From Strigops habroptila (taxonomy: Eukaryota; Chordata; Aves; Psittaciformes; Psittacidae): 64,000 nucleotides of DNA. How positions within the stretch are numbered: position 1 is the first letter of the stretch; each line of letters begins with the position of its first letter. Under the pieces are notes generated by a model. It searched no databases. It was not told the DNA's origin and saw only the letters and a program-made list of their open reading frames with translations. The stretch is taken from the NCBI RefSeq assembly GCF_004027225.2, contig NC_044277.2:133764057-133828056 (forward strand), given 5' to 3'. The translations under genes and the position numbers were made by a program. This document shows, piece after piece, positions 36,601-48,262 of the stretch.

Positions 36601-39600
36601 TAACAGACAAATTAATTTGTTTTGTAACTCCGGGACTCCAATGTAAAAAAATACTTCTGAAAAATCTCAGATTGACTGTTAGTCATATCTGGATTAATCT
36701 GCTCAGTTCTGCACTCTCCAGTACAAGAAACATATGGACATACTGGAGTGAATCCAGCAAAGGGCCACTAAGATGATTAAAGGAAATATCTGCTGGAAGA
36801 GCATAAGAAAAATGGAGCCAGACTCCTAGTGAATGGATGAGAAGAAATGGACATAAATTTAAATACAAGCAACTCCACTGAGACATAAGCCAATATGTTT
36901 ATGTTGTGAGGATGAGGGAGCATTGAAACAGGGTGCACAGAGAGGTTGTGGAGTCTCCATCCTTGGCAGTGTTCAAAACCTGACTAGACCTGAGCAGTGC
37001 TCTGGCTGACCCTGCTTTGTCCAGGGAAGTAGCACGAGCTGGTCTCCAGAGATCCCTTCCAACCTCAACTATTTTAAGATTCAAATATATATATTAAATT
37101 AATCCCTGTGTGTTGGACTGGATGTGTCTTTTTCATCCAGTGTTTTCTACCCAGAACAGTTTAATTGTTTGCCCCTTAAACTACTTAGTGAAAACAAAAA
37201 ATAGGACATGTAGGGATTTTATCCTATTAAATGGCTTATTAAGGTCAAGTGTTGTGTACTTGCTTTTTCTGTGTCCTAAGTCTAGGAGCATATCTTATTC
37301 ACTGTTCTTATCTATGATGGCAAATAATAAAACAATATTTTATCTGTCAGGAGCATAATTTATGGCAAATCCAGCTCATCTTTATGAGTTGATAGAAAAT
37401 GTTTTGAAATAAGGAAGCACTGGCTGAATTAGATTGGATAATACTATTTCAGCAGCTTTCCAAAATCATATACTGCAGGATGAATACAATAAATCTAATT
37501 CTTCTTTTATTTCACTTTTTAGAGTTCACTGAAAACACAGAAGCCTTGAAAACCAAAATGTCTGAACTTAGACTGTACTGTAACCTCCTTGTTCAGCAAG
37601 TGCATAAAACGAAGGAAGCCAGCATTTCTGGTGTATCAGAACCAGAGGTACAGCTCTAGTTTGGTGTAGATCACATCTGTAAACTCTTGAGCATTGTGAA
37701 CTCTTCTGGTTAGCCAATGTAGTATTCACTCACAGTTACTTAATATTGCACCCTCCCTGATTAGCCTCACTTACGTTAAAGTTTCAAACCTTGCAAATCT
37801 TCCTGACCAAAGCAGCCTCATTTAAGTGAGGTCTCCTAATGATAGTCATCTACCCGTTGCTTTGAGAAAGATGTGAAGGAGGATGCACATCACTTGCTAG
37901 AAAAGCTGGTGTGAAGTTCCAGGATGCCTTCGCCTGGAGGAATGGGTCCTCAGGTGCAGGACAGGCAAGCACAACATCTGAAGGTTAATCATTTGTGTGT
38001 CCAAACCGTCTCTGTAAGGATATCTGATAAGCTGTTTATGGTGAATTAACAGCCAGTGCAGAAGCATGATGTAGTGTGTGACTAAAAGTCATTGTTAGAA
38101 CTTGCAGCTCACAGGTATTTGACAATGAACAAGTAATGTGGTGTTTATTCTGCTCATAGTTCATGCTTCTGGAGGAAAACTCACTTTCCCTGATCTTGCT
38201 GGTATTTCACTGGAAAGATTTATTGCTAAAAGCATTTCAGCATCAATAACTGCAGTTTGCAGTGATGAAGAGTATTGTAGCAATGTGATGCTTCATGCTG
38301 CCTGTTTTTCAATTGCAGTAATTTTTTGTTCATGGGATTTTTGAAATTATTGTCTGCAGAACATTCTGTATTTAATTTGTTTGCTTTTCATTTCTCATGT
38401 CAGTGATGTCTTGTGGAATGTCATTGTTGAATACATCACAGTTTAGTATTTAATACACTTTTAACACCAGAGATAAGCAACCAAAAGACATTGCTTTTAA
38501 AATGCAAGCATACCGAGCTTGCTGTGGTAAGAGACTGACAAGAGTGGTAATGCTGTGAGGGGGCATAGCCCCAGTAATACGTGATGTCAGTTCTCTGAGC
38601 AGCTGACACATTGCATTTTAATTCACGTTAAACAGAAATCATGACTGTAACAGTTGGGGGTTTGTAGATGTTAGTTGCTCCAAATGTATCTTCTGTGGTG
38701 AGTCCATTTATTCCAATTGGTTTCTTCCCACAGAGTGAGATTGATATGGGAGCTCTGTTAAAATCAACCTGTGACACCTTCCTGAAGACTCTTGAAGAAT
38801 GTATGCAGATTGCAAATACTGCCTTCACTTCTGAGTTACTGCATCAGACTCCACCTGGATCCCCACATTTAGCAGTTCTCAGAACGAACAAGGTAATGGC
38901 CAGTATCATCTTCTCTCAGCCTTGGGAGGGATGCTAAAGCCCCCTTTTGCAGAAGTAGGGAATGTGGTTTTATTATATTATAGCTAGTAATCCTCCACTG
39001 GACATACTTGGCTATTTCTTGTGGTTGACAAGTGAGGTAGGGCCCTTTCTTAATGCAGTGACCAATCTCTTAAGTTTTAACGATAGGGGGAAGTTATTAA
39101 ACATTAACTTCCTGAGCCTGCTCCAGCTGCAGACAGTGGCATTTCGAAATACCTTGGCTGTATGGCAAGTTGGTCCACAGTAGCAGCTCACAGCAGTTAT
39201 TACGTCTAAGCTACTGCAACATTGGATCTGTGGTAATGTGCCAACAGGAACTGATGAGCTTATCTTTTGAGCTATCTTATCATAGAGCTTATAAGCCCTA
39301 TCAAGGGCACTTTCTTGAATCCTGGGTCCACAACTTATGTACGCAAAACTGGAGCATCTCTGGCAACAGCAGATTAAGGTGTATGTAGGAAAGTAGATGT
39401 GTCCCTGCATCTGAGAAGTGTTTTAATGGTGTAATAATGTAGCACCTCTTTTGTGTTTGTCTGTATACTGCCTCCTGGTCAGAGAATTAGGGAGCATATG
39501 CTTAGTTTTTCAGCTTTTTTGCTGACTCCAACCTGTGCTTAGTAAAACGTGAAGTTTGAGAAGCATGATACAGTTTTCTTGCTTTAAAGAATATTCTTTG

Positions 39601-42600
39601 TCCCCACTTATCTTACAGATAAAGCACTCTGTTTTGTCCGGTCATACCCCAACGGAAAGGTATAATAAAATTCTTTACTGTTAATCTCTTTCTAACCTGT
39701 TTTTGTGAAGTGTCTCTTATTTCCATATTTTTACTATAATATTGCTACTATTGGACGCAGGCAGAATTGCATACTTGGAAGCTGACACAACAAAAGGGAG
39801 CTGGTTCACTGCATGTCTCTCCTTTATCAGCCCTTTCCCCTTTATTTTCCTCAGACATCCACTCGGTGACTTACTGGTCAGTCACCAGCCAGCTCTCTCC
39901 CACTTCAGTACTCTGTCCTGCATCTCTGGTTCCACTTCATAAGATCGTAAAATCATTGATGGAGAGCAGGCTATGATTTGTGGAATAGATGGCAAGGGGA
40001 TATGTTTTAAAGTACCAATCAGGGGATATTATTTTAGTTACAAAACCTGCCTGTGATTTTCTTTTTTGTAATCAATTGTATTATTTTTTTAATATGTCTT
40101 TTTTTAATAAGGTTCACTGGAAATATATTCAAACTCTGCAAGCTGAGGTTGAATCATTAATCCTACTTGCTGCAAAGAGCTGCCTGGTTCCTTTTATTAT
40201 TTTAGACAAGTTCTTTTGCTCAGAGCAGCCTGTGACAGCCTATAATTTGTCTGCTATTTTTCTCTTACTGTTGTTTGTGTGTTTTCACAGGAAGAAGCTT
40301 ACCAAGCAATGTTTTATACACTAACCATTATTCTTCCTCTTTCTTCAGGCAGATGGAATTGAACCCCTGTGAAAATGGCTCTATAAAAGTAGAAATTAAC
40401 CATCAAGAGCAAACCCTTATTAAAAGTCTGGAATGTTTAAACCTGGAAACAAATGAAGGGAGCAGTGGTGTTTCTACTGACAATCACATAGCAGAGGATT
40501 TGGCAGGTAAATACATGCATCAGCTTTTATCCAGGATTATTACTTTTTTAAGTGTAAATGGAGGGTGATGTAGGCTGCTTCTGAGAGTGCTGATACCTTG
40601 CTTCCCAGGAGAGGGAATGTCAGTGTGTTTTAGTCTGATATCTGCCCTTTGGAAGCCTTCTCATAACCACAAAGCTGAAGCCCTTGTTCATAGCTAACTT
40701 GGGACTGAATGGGGGAGGAAACCAAAAAGTCTTTTTTTGGCAAGTGGAGGCTCCTCTAGATGCTGATTGACGTGTGTAACAACACAGTCTGGCAGAGCTT
40801 GGGCTCTTCTTGCGCTGTAGACAGACACATTATTCTCAGAGGCCCTCCACTGGGAATGCTGGCACCTCTGCTAGTATGTAGAGCTGCAGTGTCAAAAGGG
40901 GGACATTAAAGCTTTGTGTGCCTGTCTGTGAGGGGTTGACCTTGTAGTAGCACTTGATTGCTATAACAAATCATTACAGAAAATTAACCCTTTTTCTGCA
41001 AGTAAGAGTTTACTAGAAAGGACCTTATTTCTTCCATTACTTTAGCAATAGCATGAAACTTAGATTTGTGTGTGACTTCGGTAAAAGGCTGTTGAAGTGA
41101 TTGACTATAAAGTTCCATCCAAACTAGCTATATTTTTAAGGGCTGCTGAACTTAATTTTGGTAAATCTATACAAGTAACACATGATTTCTGCTAGTCCTG
41201 TTGAATGGACTGTATCATTCGTGAACAGTAGCTTTCTCTGCCTGGCTGTTATTCCAATATATACTATGCAGTCAGTGAATAAGCTGAAGTTTTTAAGCCC
41301 AAGTTAATGAACATGGTAATTTTGCTCTTACATGGGTTCTCTCTTGGGTTTTTTTTCCCCATTTCTGTGGCTGGTGTAGTGTAGTAAGTCCCTGCAGAGT
41401 AATATGCATGTGTCACCGCTTAGCGTAACACCTCCACAATACAGTGCTCAAGCAAGGGGATCAAACTAATTCAAATCAGATTGTTGGTATGTAATCATCA
41501 GTGGCATTTGAAAATCTTCCTTTGCTGGAGAGACAGGTTCCCTGAGAAATCTTGGATGCTAGTTTGACAGTGGCAGCAAGATGTGCTATAGCCATGGCTT
41601 GTATGCTGCAGATGCTGTGAATATATAATTTTTGCTTCTTCACTTGTTCTGTGCACTTCTTCATGAGGTCAGAAGGTCTTGCCATGCAAGGGATATGAAA
41701 GACTTTGTCTTCCTTTGGAGATGCTTGTGCAATGCTTTGTTCATTTGGAATGGGTGTGCTTGACCCCAGAGAAGAGATAAAATAGACCACAGTGTGGAAA
41801 GGGCATTTGATTCTTTTTCTGAGAAACTTTAAACATACTCACACAAATCGGGGAGAACATACCAGCCTTTGATGTCATAGCAGTATCCATCTAAGCAGCC
41901 AGTTTTCTTAGTTATCAGAAGGAGCAAACAAGTCACTGTTACTCTTTTGCTTTTGAAAACACACTGTGCCACTTTATCAGCACTGGGGAAGTTAGAACCA
42001 TGTGAGAAATAATCTTTCGAGGAGATGGGTCAGCTCCCTGCTGCACCCAATCACTTCTTCAATCCTCTTCTCTCATAAGGCTGTTCTTGCTGAAGATGTG
42101 TGGGCTCACCTACATTGGAGCGGGGTGCTTGGCCTGTTTCATTAAAAGAAATGGAGGGCACTGGTTGAAATGTGGTCTGAGCACCCAATGAACCTGTGGT
42201 GAGGGTCATAGTGCTGGCAGGGAACGCTTTTAAACGTGCATGATCCAGATACCCAAGTGCCTTCCATCAAATAGAAAGCATCTCAATGAATAGGAATAAC
42301 AATATGGATATGTAGCTGTTTTCTCTTTCTATGTTTTTTCTTCTGTTTCCTGTAAATGTAAGGCATTAAGGAAGATGGAAAGAGCAAGCTGCAAGCTGTA
42401 GAAACCTCTGGTGCCCACAAGTTGCTGCAGTTGGAAATGAATTCTTTAAGTGGATTGACTCTGTGTGAGGAAGACAGAAATGAAAATGATTCGCCTACCT
42501 TCTTCAGTGTCATGAGCAATAGGTAGTACAGATTTCAATTTAAAAGATTATTGAAACTTTGTTAAGCCCTTGACTCATTTTTAAGACTCTTCTGTCTGTA

Positions 42601-45600
42601 AAGCTGTATTTGCTGAGATTATTTAACAAGGCTGCATACAGTACAGTAATTAAAGAAGATATCCTTTGTAGAATTAGCTGTGCAGAGTAGAGTGGGAGGT
42701 TTTTTCCATGTTTGTAATTACATGCCTTGCTTGCACACCACTGAATGTGTATTTTCTGCAGTCGTTTTCTTTAACCTACTGAAACAAAAGCCATGTTGGT
42801 TTTGTTTCACTAGGTTTTGTTTTCACTAGGTTTTATTTGGTTTTTTATATAACTATAAATTTTACCTCTATGAAAATGAAGTGGGCATGAAATGTAATTC
42901 TGCCTTTAGAAGTTGCACAAAAGGAGTTGTTACGGTAACAGTCTTTTCTGCTTGCCCTGGACATCAGATTCAGTGATATTGAACTTCGGGAGGAGGAGGG
43001 CATTCCAACAGAAGAGTTTCTGGAGTCATGTTATGCAATTGTGCCTGTTCTTGGTAAGCAGCTCTTTCTTTTCTTCTGACTCCCATTGGCTGCTGCCAGC
43101 TGCGAGAAAAGGTAGAGCAGTTGGTTGGAAGGATTAATTTCTCTGCCAAAGTGATACAGTAGAAACAGTTCCTATCAGCAGAATCAATTTGACTGATAGC
43201 TGGAGATGTTTCTTACTCCTTCCCTTTATAGAGGATCCACTCTCATTTAGAACAGACCAATGTGTAGGCTGTCTGGAAATCTATGGGTCTATCTGGAACA
43301 GCAATTTCTTCCCCTCAAAAGAGCGGTGCAGATGACTTGCACGTCCAGTACAGCTGACAGCGCACCATCAGCTGTACTAGCTGTATGATTTTTTGAAAGA
43401 CTTCTATCTCCAGCTAGTGCAGCCCCCCACCTGCTTGGTCCTTGCATCTAACAGTGGATGGGAGGTCCTTGTGAGCATGCACCCTTTTAGAAGACTTCTG
43501 AAGTGTAGGTTGGTGTATTTAGCATTTGTACCAACATTGGTTCTACACCAAAGAAAGAACTTCGATTGTTCATTTAGTATTCTCCTGCCATTTAGAAGGA
43601 TTAAGACAGTAAATGAAATTAATTGTTACTAAGACATGAGGACTGGAAAAAGACACAATTTTAAAATATGGATTTTTTTTTTTTTTTTTTTCCTAGACAA
43701 GTTGGGACCAACTGTTTTTGCTCCTGTTAAAATGGATTTTGTAGGTAACATCAAGGTAAAAGCTTATTTCTAGCACTGATTTTTTTTTTTTTTTTTTTTT
43801 TTTTTATTAACAAAGTATCTATTTTGGTCACTAAAGCTCAAGAATCTTTGTAGGAGTCAATACTGGAAGGCTGTTTAATGTTTGATAACGCTACCATCTG
43901 TCAGATCAAAATGCCGAAAAGCCCCTAATTCTGTTCTTACAGTACATGCGGTGTTTGATAAATCCAGTTGTTGTGTGCAAGCTTATAACACACTTGATTG
44001 ACTGCCATATAAAACATCTGTTACACCTAAAGAATATGGCTCTGATTCTGTGCTGAATAGATTGTAAGTCATGATGAGGTGGTAGCAATATTGACTTTAG
44101 ACTGTAAAACAAACAGAGGAGGGGAGGGGGGAACCCTTTCCTCAACCAGGGAGGAGGAAGTTAGTGCGTTAAGAAGCAGCTCCTCAGCAGCCTCAGTTCT
44201 TGTTCTGGAAGTTCTTCCAGCTCCAAGTCTGAAAAGGTTTGAAGTGCTGCTTGTGAGAGAACTTGTATTCATAGCGAGACTTCATGGCTTTTCTTTAAAG
44301 GGAAAAAAAAAAAAAAAAGGCAAAACATATCTTCTGAGTGGATGATAAGGAGCATTGCGCATGTTCGGATTTTTTTTGGTGCAAAGACACATATTCGCTT
44401 ATCTTACTGAAGGTAGCCACTGAAAGACAGAAAATAGCAAGAGAGGAGAACACTATTTGAAAACCTAAAACCTTGAATATTTATTGTCAAGTGATAGGCA
44501 GCTACTCCTTTAATGTAGAAGAGGAATCTGTTTATGTGCCCCTTATATATTTTTCTCTCTTGTTTTTGTGAGGAGTTGTGTATAACAAACTTAGGAATAA
44601 ATTAAAAAAGCTTAAGCATGCCAATGACTGCTAAGTGTAATCGAGAATTTGCAGCTAGCAGTTGTCAGAAGGTAGTCTTGTTTGTAGTTAAGGCATGGGG
44701 CAACGGGTACTTTGCTTGGAGAGCAGGTTGACTTAACTGCTGTCCACTGGTGTAGAGGATGTCATGTGAACACACAGCATTTTTGTCAGACAGAAATGGT
44801 AGGTTCCATGTAAATCTTTGACTGAGATGGGTTTTTTGGTGGTGTTACCCAGATGGCTAGCTAGATGTGTCTGGGGGGTGCCCTGGGAAGGCATGCCCAG
44901 CATGGCAGGCAGTCGTGCCGTGGGTAGTGTGTGACATGGTTGGGGATCTATGGTGTGCCTTTGCAGGGAAGAGTTCTGGTAAATAGGTGGTATTTATAGG
45001 ACAGTTCACTGTTTTGTCTTAAAAACCTAAAACTTTGGCTCTTGGTTTTTTTCTCCAGAAAATAAACCAGAAATTTATAACCAACAAAGAAGAGTTCGAT
45101 ACCCTTCAGAAGATAGTGCTCCATGAAGTGAGTGCAGGTGTAGCACAAGTTAGAAACTCTGCTACGGAGGCTCTCCTGTGGCTGAAAAGGTAACAGCCTC
45201 GTATCTACTTACACTATGAACTGCTAAGGTGCAGTGAGGGACCTTTCACCAGTGCAAGCTTATGTATGTGGAGCAAATCAGTTACTTTCCGCAGGCTTCA
45301 CCAATTCAAACTGGCTAGGTTCAAGATTAATGTGTCATCTGTGGTTGTATCACTGCAACTTTGCCAAAAGGCCTGCAAAAGCGATGGCAGGCAACCTTTT
45401 TTCCCATAAAAGTGAAGTTATAGTGAGTGACTGATCTTTCTGGGTCAGAACATCAGGCAGGTGATTTCAGGCTGCAGCAGCAATGTTTTCTCGGAGTGTT
45501 TTTCTTTGGCTGGGAGAGAAGCTGGAGGTTTTGGCTGCATTTTTTTAATCCAGATTGAAAATGGCACCTTAATTCTGAGTTTTATTTCACTTCTGAGTTG

Positions 45601-48262
45601 TATTGTAACTTTGGGGGCTTTGTTATACTTTGGGTTACTTCGTTATAAACGTGGTTTCTTTTTATTTCATGGGTTCATCCTGACAGAGGCTTAAAGTTCT
45701 TGAAAGGGTTTTTGACAGAAGTGAAGAATGGGGAAAAGAATATCCAAACAGCTCTGAGTAAGTGCTAGTTGCTTTGTTCTTTGTGTGCTTCTGAATTTAC
45801 ATACTTGCCTGCTTTCCTTCTCCTTTAGAACCTGTTTGCTTTTCTGTAGTGACTAATGATGCAAGTAATCTCCAAGACATAACTTTTTTGAAAACGACAG
45901 TTTTGAAAATGGCCACCTTCAAGCGGATTGCTAGATAACTGGTCAATGTTGATTTAGTAGCAGATAAAAATTCCTTTAACTGGCATACTTTTGACAAGGG
46001 AAAAAAGTATTCATTATGTTTTCTCCACAAGTTTGCAGCAAGAGTGCTCTGGAATTTATGGCTGCTGTTGTGTTATTTTTTTAGTTCCTTGTGAGATTGG
46101 CCTTTACTCTTAGATATCACCTCTTTGCCAGTATGGCTGTGAACTGCGTGTGTCGATTAGAAGGGAGTTTGTAATAGAAGAGAAGGAATTTTTTCCAAGT
46201 ACACAATTTCTGACACTTACCGAATTAGTAGTAGTGCCCACAGCAAGTATAAAACAAAGTACAAACCCGCCTTAGACTTGACGTGGTTATCCCTGAGTAA
46301 GCAGCAAAATGCAGAGGTAATTCTTTAAAGTGAGCTCAGGGGAAGTGTGATACAATGTCAGATACTTAAAAATTCAACTGAAGCACAAGAATATGAAATT
46401 ACAACTGTAACAAACTAAGAATGGGAAAATATGGCTCAGAGATGTTTGGCTTTGTATATAAGAAGTTTTGTGTGTCAAGATGGAGCTGCCTAGGAACATA
46501 ACAAGGGTCTTCATCAAAGGCTACACTCCGGGCATTCGCAAGAGAGATCCTGAGGGTGATTTTAATAAAGGCCTGGTGCTTTCTGTTCCAGTGATCCTCA
46601 AAACTGGACCTTCAGGTGTGAAGGTAAAGTTCTTGGTTAATGCCTGAGCTAACCACTTTGTTCGAGGCTGGCTAACATCAGCTTTCAGGATTGTTTAACC
46701 CCATATAATATGTTCTCAGACTTGCACTGAACTGAGATCTAACAGTAGAAGAGGTGTTAACCATGAAGCACAGGTAGTCAAATAAAAATTACATTTGCCT
46801 TCCTGTCTGTTAGAACACTTGCTGAGGATGAGTCGAAGGAGATTTGACAGCAGAGCTGAGACCCCAGTGTGAAAATCCTGCATCTGTCATCTCCATTCAG
46901 TTATAACTGTGGTGCTCAGAAACAGCCATTATTTGCATCCAGTGACAAGAATATATCATATAATAGTCATTTTTAAGCTCTAAGTTCTCTTTGTGATGCA
47001 AACTTAAAACTGTCATACATCTATCTCTTGATTTATTTCTTTATTTACTTTTCCTTTAAGACAATGCTTATGGAAAGACATTACGGCAGCACCATGGTTG
47101 GGTTGTCCGTGGGGTCTTTGCAGTAAGTATTTATCTTGCTTGCTGATGAAGGTGGGGGTCTTGTTCATGTGATCTTATGTTGAATGTAATTGATAAACTG
47201 TGTTAAAGTTCTAAGCATTATAATTAATAGATGCCTTTGTCAGACCTAATCCTCATGGTGAGGATTGTGGTTATCACTAAATTTAGTATTGGGCTTTCAG
47301 GGTGGAACCTGCTTTCTGGTGCCAAACCAGATCACGCTTGCATGCATACTTTGTTCATTATGTGTTTTTCAGCACAGTCTTTCAGGGCTGTTAAATTAAG
47401 AAATTTGAGATTGCTTTTTTTGAGGATTGATCTGTCTTTGGATGTGAGCATTCAAGAAGGTTTAGTGCAAAATGTGTCAGGAGTTGAAGTGGGATGTATC
47501 AGCTAGAGGAAATGGTTTATTTTTTTGTCCAGTCTGGCAGCTCCCCCTCGTGTTTATCACTGGAAATTATCACTGAAATTGCAAAAGACAAAAGGAAAGC
47601 TTCGTCCCCACAGTCATGACAGAGACTTCGACTGGGAGAAACAGTAATGTTGGGGAGAGCTTTCTGAAGAGCATTTTGAGAATGGGACTTTAGTGCAGTA
47701 GTGTGTGTTACTTGGTTAGGAGTTCCCCTAACAAACTGCACTTTCTTTGGGGTTTGTATTTAATTAATTTCTAATGTATGTTATTTATCAGTACAAAATA
47801 TGATATACAGACACTCCCTAAAAATCAGGCCTCCCTGAAGATGACTTCGACTGGGGATCTATGCAGAGATAATAAAAACAATAAAAGAAAAAGATGTTAT
47901 CCTCCCTCTCAGTAGAAATCCTTAACATATGCACGTACACATAAGTACGTTAAAGCTATGCAATCTAAGTGCGAAGAGAGATGTCTCAGAAGGTTTTCTT
48001 GGCTTTAGTTAGGTTTCTTTTCCTGTTCTGTTTTCAAATCTGATAGCTTTGTTTCCTCTCCCAGTTAGCTTTAAGGGCAGCTCCAACGTACGAAGACTTT
48101 GTGGCAGCTCTGTCTGTAGAGGAGTGTGATCCTCAGGAAGAAACATTTTACAAAGGAATGCAGAGGGACCTCAACATTTACTTACCAGCCATGGAAAAGC
48201 AGCTAAATATCTTGGACACTCTCTATGAAGTACATGGTTTGGAGTCAGATGAGGTGGTATGA
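24615..48262 (+). CDS. PLEKHA8: PLEKHA8 (FAPP2), PI4P-binding glucosylceramide transfer protein, 14 exons, 520 aa
   Basis: Coding exons: 24615-24654, 35129-35245, 35895-36050, 37523-37647, 38734-38892, 39619-39659, 40349-40506, 42363-42522, 42968-43053, 43697-43755, 45059-45189, 45687-45757, 47061-47122 and 48065-48262. All phases join, giving 520 codons (human 519). Twelve introns are GT-AG; intron 3 is GC-AG. Order of parts: N-terminal PH domain (about residues 1-95), a charged and poorly conserved linker (about 105-315), and a C-terminal glycolipid-transfer (GLTP) domain (about 320-520). By family knowledge it binds PI4P and ARF1 at the trans-Golgi and carries glucosylceramide from cis-Golgi to trans-Golgi for glycosphingolipid synthesis. 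The start ATG has an excellent context (gccgccATGG) and begins the PH domain directly. The frame is open upstream but contains no ATG there. Confidence 0.97.
25805..25860 (+). mobile_element. CR1 LINE 3' terminus
   Basis: The CR1 3' end is recognisable by ACTAGATGATCTTAAGGTCC, TTTCCAACCTTAGCGATTC and the terminal TTCTATGATT repeat unit. Only the last 55 bases or so of the element are present, as expected for strong 5' truncation during target-primed insertion. Confidence 0.9.
26481..26544 (+). repeat. Imperfect short direct duplication
   Basis: TTCTGCTATGCTTACATGTG starting at 26483 recurs as TTCTGCTACGCTTACATGTG at 26521, with one mismatch and an offset of 38 bases. A further partial CTTACATGTG lies between them. 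It is a local slippage-type duplication inside PLEKHA8 intron 1. Confidence 0.8.
36051..36052 (+). other. PLEKHA8: Non-canonical GC splice donor, PLEKHA8 intron 3
   Basis: Exon 3 ends GGAAAAAG and the intron starts GCAAGA instead of GT. The rest of the donor (AG before, AAG after) is a strong U1 match, as is usual for GC-AG introns. Joining here to the acceptor TTTTTAG at 37,521-37,522 restores frame and gives KEKEFTENTE, collinear with the mammalian protein. The next GT, at about 36,065, would insert extra residues and shift the frame. A sequencing error is possible but not required. Confidence 0.85.
36053..37522 (+). other. PLEKHA8: PLEKHA8 intron 3
   Basis: This 1.47 kb intron uses the GC donor and contains the CR1 copy at 36.71-37.08 kb. 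A T-rich tract precedes the acceptor. No other element was recognised. Confidence 0.85.
36712..37082 (+). mobile_element. CR1 LINE copy with internal deletion, in PLEKHA8 intron 3
   Basis: CR1 signatures appear in order: CTGGAGTGAATCCAGCAAAG and GGCCACTAAGATGATTAA (end of the CR1 ORF region), a degenerate stretch, then AGAGAGGTTGTGGAGTCTCC, GTGTTCAAAACCTGACTAGA, CTGACCCTGCTTTG and AGATCCCTTCCAACCTCAAC, ending near TTAAGATTC. The segment usually found between the ORF end and the 3' part is shortened. The orientation matches the host gene. Confidence 0.88.
40507..42362 (+). other. PLEKHA8: PLEKHA8 intron 7
   Basis: A GT-AG intron of 1.86 kb. Its acceptor, CCTGTAAATGTAAG, has a purine-interrupted pyrimidine tract and looks weak. 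A minus-strand frame of 104 codons (41,476-41,790) is open but matches nothing I know. No repeat was identified. Confidence 0.88.
43673..43691 (+). repeat. T19 homopolymer forming the exon 10 polypyrimidine tract
   Basis: A run of 19 T is followed directly by CCTAG and exon 10 of PLEKHA8, so the homopolymer itself is the polypyrimidine tract of the acceptor. Confidence 0.95.
43780..43805 (+). repeat. T26 homopolymer just after PLEKHA8 exon 10
   Basis: Twenty-six consecutive T begin 25 bases downstream of the exon 10 donor. A run of 16 A at 44,303-44,318 in the same intron is complementary and could pair with it in the pre-mRNA. Confidence 0.95.
45758..47060 (+). other. PLEKHA8: PLEKHA8 intron 12
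   Basis: A GT-AG intron of 1.3 kb containing the unexplained 55-codon ORF at 46,480-46,647. No repeat was identified. Confidence 0.88.
46480..46647 (+). other. Unexplained 55-codon ORF in PLEKHA8 intron 12
   Basis: An ATG with A at -3 and G at +4 opens a 55-codon frame beginning [11 protein letters not shown] and containing [15 protein letters not shown] and KTGPSGVKV. The amino-acid mix is balanced, with no low complexity. TATATAAG lies about 25 bases upstream, and GTGAAG followed by GTAAAG resembles a splice donor at 46,623/46,624. If included as a cassette exon of PLEKHA8, the phase would give a stop after four codons. I do not recognise the sequence. It may be a chance ORF, an old exon, or a fragment of a retrocopy or transposon. 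Confidence 0.25.
47123..48064 (+). other. PLEKHA8: PLEKHA8 intron 13
   Basis: A GT-AG intron, donor GTAAGT and acceptor CCTCTCCCAG. An A-rich stretch near 47.87 kb contains AATAAAA, which could allow intronic polyadenylation, but nothing else supports that. No repeat was identified. Confidence 0.88.

Larger units (their letters stand above)
43697..48262 (+). other. PLEKHA8: PLEKHA8 GLTP domain (exons 10-14)
   Basis: The glycolipid-transfer fold begins with a segment containing the sugar-recognition triad Asp361, Asn365 and Lys368, with the same 4- and 3-residue spacing as Asp48, Asn52 and Lys55 of GLTP. Trp408 in ALLWLKR matches the stacking tryptophan that is essential in human FAPP2 (Trp407). 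His446 and Trp448 in QHHGW match the conserved His-x-Trp motif. The C-terminus, HGLESDEVV, is like mammals. All catalytic-site equivalents are intact, so lipid transfer is expected to be functional. Confidence 0.93.

Noticed and set aside
39940-39975. Possible reverse-orientation CR1 end (AAATCATTGATGGAG)
   Set aside because: The match to the CR1 terminal sequence is too short and does not continue into the adjacent CR1 region.
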